From the NCBI GenBank assembly GCA_044432885.1, contig JAWXUG010000043.1, forward strand, positions 1-10,938: DNA of 10,938 nt, written 5' to 3'. Within the stretch, counting starts at the first letter, position 1. Every line of letters begins with the position of its first letter. The position numbers were made by a program, and so were the translations under genes. This stretch comes from CAYJNO01 sp044432885. GTDB taxonomy: Bacteria > Bacillota_I > Bacilli_A > Erysipelotrichales > Erysipelotrichaceae. This document shows positions 6,104 through 10,938 of this stretch, in pieces. The notes beneath the pieces were generated by a model. That model was not told the DNA's origin. It worked only from the letters and a program-made list of their open reading frames with translations, and did no database searches.

Positions 6104-6535
6104 TTATTCTTGTATTAAAGATTGAATCGCATCTATCACACTGCTTAGTTCATCCTTATGTTCTTCCACTTGTTCAATAAAAGATTTTGTCTTATCAATA
6201 ATACTACTCAAATCAATGCTTCCATCTTCTTCATCTCGTGGAATAAAACCTTCAAAAACAGTAATAGAATCGCTATTTAAGAATTCTTCATAAACTTCTG
6301 GATGTTCTAAAATTAATGTCTTTACATCCTCAGCATCATAATCACCAATACATTGGATAAAGGTTGTAAAAGCTTCTAAATCATCACCTATTTCATCAAT
6401 ATCGATATCTTTAGCTAAAGTATAGACATCCCCTGCTTTATCATACATATCAGAAATGCTCAAATCTTCGCTTTGACTTGTACAACCACACAACATGATA
6501 GCAATCATTAAAACACATACTATTTTTTTCATCAT
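6104..6535 (-). CDS. Small predicted lipoprotein, function unknown
   Basis: A 143-residue acidic protein with a lipoprotein signal: MMKKIVCVLMIAIMLCGC, where Cys18 would be lipidated after cleavage at LCG|C. The -2 cysteine is unusual, but the rest fits. The mature part is rich in Asp, Glu and Ile and looks helical, with a charged amphipathic C-terminal segment (about 110-143). I do not recognise a family. The start is either of two adjacent ATG codons; an AGGGG site suits the second slightly better by spacing. It begins 11 nt after the valS stop codon with no terminator between, so it is probably the last gene of the valS operon and shares its T-box control. Whether it has any link to valine or translation is not evident. 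Confidence 0.75.
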   Translation of the reverse strand: MMKKIVCVLMIAIMLCGCTSQSEDLSISDMYDKAGDVYTLAKDIDIDEIGDDLEAFTTFIQCIGDYDAEDVKTLILEHPEVYEEFLNSDSITVFEGFIPRDEEDGSIDLSSIIDKTKSFIEQVEEHKDELSSVIDAIQSLIQE

Positions 6536-6546
6536 CGCACCCCTAT

Positions 6547-9156
6547 TTATTTTATAAGTTCATCTAATTGCGTACAAACAATTTGATATCGATTTTTATA
6601 GTCTTGTAGTTTTGTCTTTTCTGCTTCAACTTTTTCAAGGGATGCCTTCTTCACAAAGTTTTCATTTGAAAGCATTTTTTCACCACGATTGATTTCATTT
6701 TCTAAGCTGCCTTTTTCTTTGGTTAACTTCGCGATTTCTTCTTCTACATTAACCACTTGTGACATCGCTAAAGCCAATGAACCTGTAGCAATCGGTCTTA
6801 CAACCAATTCTTCATTGATAGCATCTACCAGTTTTGCCTTACACATCTTATGTAAGATGGCGGCAACATTATCACTAATCACTTGTTTATTTTGATTTGC
6901 ATCAAGGACCATTACATCTAATTCAAAAGATGGTTTAATATCATTTTCTACTTTTAATTGACGAATAACTGAAATCATTTCAATTAAAGCATTCACATCA
7001 TCTGCTTCATCTAAGTTCACATCAGTTAAAGGTTTAGGCCATTGACTTACGCAAATTGAATCTGATGTTTGATACAAGGCTTGATAGATTTCTTCGGTTA
7101 CAAATGGCATGAATGGGTGTAACAAACGAATGATAGCTCCTAATACATAAATAAGGGTTGTGCGAGTTTGATTTTGTAGTTTTTCATCCTCACTATTTAA
7201 TCCCGATTTACTAAATTCAATATACCAACTACAGAAATCATCCCATACAAAGCTGTATAATTCATTTCCTACAAGGGCAAATTCATATTTATCCATATTG
7301 TTTTCAATACTTGCTAAGGTATCATTTAAACGTTTGATAATCCATTGATCACTCATTGAACACTCACTAAAGTCAAAATGTTGACGATCAAAGTCTTCTG
7401 GTATATTCATCATTACATAACGTGAAGCATTCCAAATTTTATTAATAAAGTTCCATGATGATTCCACTTTATCTGGGATATAACGCATATCCTGTCCTGG
7501 TGTTGAATTGGTTGTTAAGAAGAAGCGAAGGGCATCTACACCATATTCTTGTATGACATCCATTGGATCGACACCATTGCCTAAAGATTTACTCATTTTC
7601 TTCCCTTGTGGATCACGAATTAATCCATGGATTAATACATGTTTAAATGGATAACTATCTGTAAAATGACGGGCTTGAAAAGCCATACGTGCTACCCAGA
7701 AGAAAATAATATCATAGCCTGTCACCAAGACATCATTAGGATAATAACGTGCTAAGTCTTCTGTTTCATTTGGCCAACCTAAAGTTGAGAATGGCCATAA
7801 TGCACTTGAAAACCAAGTATCTAATACATCTTCATCTTGAGTGTAATCTTCAATATTTTCAGGAGGTGTTAAGCCTACATAGATTTCATTGGTTTCTTTA
7901 TGATACCAAGCAGGAATACGATGACCCCACCATAATTGTCTTGAAATACACCAATCTTCAATATTTTCTAACCATTGATTAAATGTTTTTTCAAAACGAT
8001 TTGGGAAGAATTCAATTTTTGTCGCTTCATCCTGTTGTGCATCTAATACATCTTGAGCCAATGGTTTCATTTTAACAAACCATTGTTTAGATAAATAAGG
8101 TTCAACAATGACATCGGTTCTTTCTGAATGTCCTACTTGATGCATATGTTTTTCTATTGAAATAAGATTCCCTTCATCTTCAATTCGTTTAACCAATTGT
8201 TTACGACATTCAAAACGATCTAATCCTTCAAATTCACCTGCTAATTCATTCATTGTTCCATCAGGATTCATACAAATGATTTTATCTAGTTTATATTTTT
8301 CAGCAATACTAAAGTCATTAGGGTCATGAGCTGGTGTACATTTCATTGCCCCTGTTCCAAATTCAATATCAATGTAGTCATCGGTAATGATTGGAAGGAC
8401 ATCTCCATTTGCAGGATTGATAACATGTAATCCTTGAATATGTGTATAACGTTCATCATCTGGATGAACAACCACGCATACATCCCCAAACATAGTTTCA
8501 GGACGTGTAGTCGCTACTTGAATTTCTTCCTTAGTTTCTTGAACGATATATTTGAAGGTATAAAATGCGCCTTCTACCTCTTTATGGATAACTTCAATAT
8601 TACTTAAAGCCGTTTTAGCTTTTGTATCCCAGTTAATAATGCGCTCCCCTTGATAAATTAAGCCTTCATTATAAAGCTGTACAAAAACCTTGGTAACTGC
8701 TTGAGATAACCCTTCATCAAGGGTAAAACGTTCACGAGAATAATCAAGGGATAATCCCATTTTAGCCCATTGTTCACGAATATGGGTAGCATATTCTTCT
8801 TTCCATTGCCAAGCATGTTCTAAGAAGGCCTCACGTCCAATATCATAACGTGAAATACCATTTTGTTTAAGTCTTTCATCTACTTTCGCTTGGGTAGCAA
8901 TTCCCGCATGATCCATCCCTGATAGCCACAGCATATCATAGCCTTGTAAACGTTTATAGCGTGAAATAATATCTTGTAATGTCGTATCCCACGCATGACC
9001 TAAGTGTAGTTTTCCTGTTACATTAGGCGGAGGGATCACAATGGTAAAAGGATCTTTTGTTTTGTCTCCTGCTGTAAAATAGCCTTTACTCACCCACTGT
9101 TGATAATGCGTTGATTCTGTTTCTAAATGATTATACTTACTATTTAATTCTTTCAT
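6547..9156 (-). CDS. valS: Valyl-tRNA synthetase
   Basis: An 869-residue class I synthetase that charges tRNA-Val in the cytoplasm. The ATP-binding signatures are HLGH (51-54, in PPPNVTGKLHLGHAW) and KMSKS (520-524, in GKKMSKSLGN). The CP1 editing domain is marked by ATTRPET (215-221) and GTGAMKCTPAHDPND, residues of the ValRS post-transfer site. DWCISRQLWWGHRIPAW (401-417) is typical of ValRS. A helical anticodon-binding region follows, and the C-terminal 60 or so residues form the ValRS coiled coil (EEEIAKLTKEKGSLENEI). Length is normal. GGAG lies before the ATG, right after the T-box terminator. The only downstream gene in the unit is the small lipoprotein gene 11 nt away. Confidence 0.98.
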   Translation of the reverse strand: MKELNSKYNHLETESTHYQQWVSKGYFTAGDKTKDPFTIVIPPPNVTGKLHLGHAWDTTLQDIISRYKRLQGYDMLWLSGMDHAGIATQAKVDERLKQNGISRYDIGREAFLEHAWQWKEEYATHIREQWAKMGLSLDYSRERFTLDEGLSQAVTKVFVQLYNEGLIYQGERIINWDTKAKTALSNIEVIHKEVEGAFYTFKYIVQETKEEIQVATTRPETMFGDVCVVVHPDDERYTHIQGLHVINPANGDVLPIITDDYIDIEFGTGAMKCTPAHDPNDFSIAEKYKLDKIICMNPDGTMNELAGEFEGLDRFECRKQLVKRIEDEGNLISIEKHMHQVGHSERTDVIVEPYLSKQWFVKMKPLAQDVLDAQQDEATKIEFFPNRFEKTFNQWLENIEDWCISRQLWWGHRIPAWYHKETNEIYVGLTPPENIEDYTQDEDVLDTWFSSALWPFSTLGWPNETEDLARYYPNDVLVTGYDIIFFWVARMAFQARHFTDSYPFKHVLIHGLIRDPQGKKMSKSLGNGVDPMDVIQEYGVDALRFFLTTNSTPGQDMRYIPDKVESSWNFINKIWNASRYVMMNIPEDFDRQHFDFSECSMSDQWIIKRLNDTLASIENNMDKYEFALVGNELYSFVWDDFCSWYIEFSKSGLNSEDEKLQNQTRTTLIYVLGAIIRLLHPFMPFVTEEIYQALYQTSDSICVSQWPKPLTDVNLDEADDVNALIEMISVIRQLKVENDIKPSFELDVMVLDANQNKQVISDNVAAILHKMCKAKLVDAINEELVVRPIATGSLALAMSQVVNVEEEIAKLTKEKGSLENEINRGEKMLSNENFVKKASLEKVEAEKTKLQDYKNRYQIVCTQLDELIK

Positions 9157-9172
9157 CTTGTTCTCCTCAAAT

Positions 9173-9195
9173 AAAAAACGTCCTAATAAGGACGT
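9173..9195 (-). terminator. Regulated intrinsic terminator of the valS T-box
   Basis: A perfect 7-bp stem, ACGTCCT with AGGACGT (9178-9184 and 9189-9195), with a 4-nt loop and six U residues on the minus strand. The CGTCCTT arm competes with the T-box core for pairing. Confidence 0.9.
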
Positions 9196-9390
9196 ATATT
9201 ACGCGGTACCACCTTAATTCATACTCCAAAAGAATATGCACTTAAACACTTAACGCGTGTAACGAATTTTCCTATTTACTTAGAAAATTAACTCCTAGAC
9301 TACATTCACTGTTTGTACGTTTCCCTTGCACCTATTTGGAAAATCTCTTGATGTCACCAATCAGTTACTACCTTCTATTCTTCGTTTCTG
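9173..9390 (-). promoter_or_regulatory. T-box riboswitch leader of valS (tRNA-Val sensing)
   Basis: The invariant core AAGGTGGTACCGCG is present (rc of 9202-9215). Stem I shows the AGTA of the specifier loop, an ACTG/CAGT helix, the AAGAGA bulge and a TTTTCC/GGGAAA distal hairpin around AAATAGGTGCAA. The 3' side of the loop reads TGAATGTAG, where GUA (rc of 9301-9303) is a valine codon at the specifier place. The next triplet, GUC (9298-9300), is also a valine codon but fits less well. The mechanism is as for the thrS leader, here with uncharged tRNA-Val. Confidence 0.94.
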
Positions 9391-9396
9391 TAATTC

Positions 9397-9425
9397 ATTA
9401 TACAAAGATTATTTATAAATATCAA
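9397..9425 (-). promoter_or_regulatory. Sigma-A promoter of the valS leader
   Basis: Minus-strand -35 TTGATA (9420-9425), 17-nt spacer and consensus -10 TATAAT (9397-9402). The -35 begins only 2 nt after the stop codon of the HAD gene. There is no terminator between, so trmD-HAD transcripts may also read into the leader and meet the T-box terminator. Confidence 0.85.
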
Positions 9426-9427
9426 TC

Positions 9428-10225
9428 TTATAAAATATATTTATTTAAGAAATGGCCTACGCCACCCTCATTATTGGAAATGGTTTCATATTTAGATACC
9501 GCTTTCGCATCTTGGGTCCCATTGCTTACACAAACCCCTACAAAGCTTTCCAACATTTCTAAGTCATTGGTTGTATCGCCAAAACATAACACTTCTTTCG
9601 CTGAAATACCTAATCCTTTAATTAATTTATGAATCCCAAAAGCCTTAGATAATTCAGGATGCACACATTCTAATAAAACAGGAGATGAGGCAAATATACG
9701 ATATTGACTACTTTGTAAAGCATAAGCATGAGTCAATACACTTTGTTGATAATCAGCTTCCATGATCAGCAATACTTTTGGATAACTTTTTTCAATCTTA
9801 GAAAAATCTGTCAGCTTATAATTTAACTTATGTAAAGTAGCTTGTTTTTTCATTCTAGGCAAGACCTTATTAGTCAACAGCGTAGTCCCCTCATATGCAG
9901 TTACAGCTAAATCTAAATCACCATATAACTTAGCAATAGAGCGTACAACTTGTGGCTCTAACACGTTGTATTGGTCTAATTGACCAGTTGACATATGATA
10001 CACTTCTGCTCCATTTGAGCCGATAATAAAATCAATGTTTTGCGAAAGATCCCATGATATCATTAACTCTAAAACTGCAGCTACAGGCCTTCCGGTAGAA
10101 ATCCCGAAATAGATTCCTTTATCTTTTAATTTTTTGATTGCTTCTACATTTAGTAATGGACATTGTTTTTCATCATCTAATAATGTCCCATCTACATCGG
10201 TTAAAACGATTTTAATCTTTTCCAT
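9428..10225 (-). CDS. Cof-type HAD-superfamily phosphatase
   Basis: A 265-residue cytoplasmic sugar-phosphate-type phosphatase of the HAD superfamily. Motif I is LTDVDGT with the nucleophile D10 and acid/base D12. Motif II is GISTGR (S43/T44), motif III is K194 in HPELSKAFGI, and motif IV is FGDTTND (D217, D221) followed by the VSNGTQDAK and NEGGVGHFL blocks typical of the Cof/YidA subfamily with a C2b cap. The real substrate cannot be told from sequence. Its ATG, with GGGGAG upstream, lies inside the end of trmD: the genes overlap by 14 nt, which suggests translational coupling. It is followed at once by the valS promoter. Confidence 0.92.
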   Translation of the reverse strand: MEKIKIVLTDVDGTLLDDEKQCPLLNVEAIKKLKDKGIYFGISTGRPVAAVLELMISWDLSQNIDFIIGSNGAEVYHMSTGQLDQYNVLEPQVVRSIAKLYGDLDLAVTAYEGTTLLTNKVLPRMKKQATLHKLNYKLTDFSKIEKSYPKVLLIMEADYQQSVLTHAYALQSSQYRIFASSPVLLECVHPELSKAFGIHKLIKGLGISAKEVLCFGDTTNDLEMLESFVGVCVSNGTQDAKAVSKYETISNNEGGVGHFLNKYIL

Positions 10226-10938
10226 TTTCTATCTCCCCTATGACTTCGCCAAGAAGTTTTCTTTCCTCTTTATTTAATTGCTTTTTATCTAATAAATCTT
10301 TACGATTTAAGTAGGTTATTTTTAACGATTCTTTCAATCGATGTTTGCGAATATTTTCATGGTGACCACTTAATAATACATCAGGCACTGCCATATCTTC
10401 ATAAACTTGTGGTTTTGTATAGTGAGAGTGTTCCAACAAATCTTCTTCAAATGATTCATAGGCATGACTTTCCATTTTTATAACGCCCTCAAGCAAACGG
10501 ATAATCGCATCACTTATCACCATACTTGCTAATTCTCCGCCTGTTAAAATATAATCCCCAATACTTACTTCCTCATCAATATAACTTCTAATACGCTCAT
10601 CAATACCTTCATAATGGCCACAGATAAAGACAAGTTCTTCCTCCTGAGCCCATTTTTTAGCCATGGATTGATTAAAGACCCTTCCTCGAGGCCCCATTAA
10701 TAATACTTTGGCATCATGCGATTGATGATCTTTTAATGCATCCAAAACAGGTTGGGCCATCATCACCATACCGCTTCCTCCACCAAAGGGAGTGTCATCC
10801 ACTTGTTGATGTTTTTTTATACTATAATCACGAATTTGTATAGCTTCAACACTTACTAAACCCTTATCAATCGCTCTTTTAATAATCGAGGTTGAGCAAA
10901 ATCCATCAAACATTTCTGGAAATAAGGGTAAAATTTTA
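10212..10938 (-). CDS. trmD: tRNA (guanine37-N1)-methyltransferase TrmD, start beyond right edge
   Basis: A SAM-dependent knotted (SPOUT) methyltransferase that makes m1G37 next to the anticodon and prevents +1 frameshifting. It is a cytoplasmic homodimer. The ATG at 10913 is not the real start: the frame continues upstream as KILPLFPE before MFDGF, matching the usual TrmD opening xLFPEMF, and runs off the window with only a few residues missing. Visible motifs, numbered from that Met, are DDTPFGGGSGMVM (39-51), LMGPRGRVFNQ (72-82), and the knot segment GHYEGIDERIR to SIGDYILTGGELASM (99-131). D135 in VISD corresponds to the catalytic Asp (D169 of E. coli). The C-terminal domain is complete. 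Its 3' end overlaps the HAD gene by 14 nt. Confidence 0.96.
   Translation of the reverse strand, partial: KILPLFPEMFDGFCSTSIIKRAIDKGLVSVEAIQIRDYSIKKHQQVDDTPFGGGSGMVMMAQPVLDALKDHQSHDAKVLLMGPRGRVFNQSMAKKWAQEEELVFICGHYEGIDERIRSYIDEEVSIGDYILTGGELASMVISDAIIRLLEGVIKMESHAYESFEEDLLEHSHYTKPQVYEDMAVPDVLLSGHHENIRKHRLKESLKITYLNRKDLLDKKQLNKEERKLLGEVIGEIENGKD

Noticed and set aside
7749..7982. Plus-strand reading frames inside valS (also 6689-6895)
   Set aside because: They are antisense shadows of an intact, motif-complete valS with no ribosome binding site or recognisable product.
9408..9428. AT-rich near-palindrome GATTATTTATAAATATCAATC as a terminator for the HAD gene
   Set aside because: It has almost no G-C pairs, has no T run, and contains the -35 of the valS promoter.
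1..10938. CRISPR array, tRNA or rRNA genes, prophage or toxin-antitoxin genes
   Set aside because: No regularly spaced direct repeats, no tRNA cloverleaf or rRNA-like stretch, and no reading frames of those kinds were seen on either strand by eye. The TGGTACC blocks belong to the T-boxes.

Overview
The window comes from a low-GC Gram-positive bacterium (Bacillota). The evidence is AT-rich coding DNA, strong AGGAGG-type ribosome binding sites, sigma-A-like promoters, and two T-box riboswitches in front of tRNA synthetase genes. The threonyl-tRNA synthetase starts directly at its editing domain with no TGS domain. As I recall, that shortened form also occurs in Mollicutes, so an Erysipelotrichia-like lineage is possible, but this is a weak inference.

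Layout, left to right. (1) Positions 1-3817 hold minus-strand housekeeping genes, in transcription order: glutamine-dependent NAD+ synthetase (nadE), a membrane-anchored alpha/beta hydrolase, then a sigma-A promoter, a threonine T-box and the 5' part of thrS, which runs off the left edge. (2) Positions about 3850-4352 hold a decayed IS200-type insertion sequence. Its Y1 transposase gene is frameshifted and lacks its 5' end, and its hairpin-rich non-coding tail is still visible. (3) Positions 4404-6030 hold a plus-strand three-gene cassette: a small secreted protein with two Ca2+-loop-like repeats, an ECF-type sigma factor, and a single-pass RsgI-like anti-sigma factor with an Asn-Pro site in its external domain. 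A possible ECF-type promoter precedes it and a perfect 19-bp terminator hairpin follows it. (4) Positions 6104-9425 hold a valine T-box operon on the minus strand, valS followed 11 nt later by a small lipoprotein gene. (5) Positions 9428-10938 hold trmD (5' end outside the window) overlapping a Cof-type HAD phosphatase gene.

Most of the window is ordinary translation and cofactor machinery. The two T-boxes would let uncharged tRNA-Thr and tRNA-Val switch on their own synthetases; the best specifier candidates are ACU and GUA. The accessory part is the sigma/anti-sigma/secreted-protein cassette next to the IS fossil. It looks like an envelope-sensing regulatory unit in which the external RsgI-like domain controls the ECF factor and the secreted protein is a target or signal partner. 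That is the most interesting part of the window.
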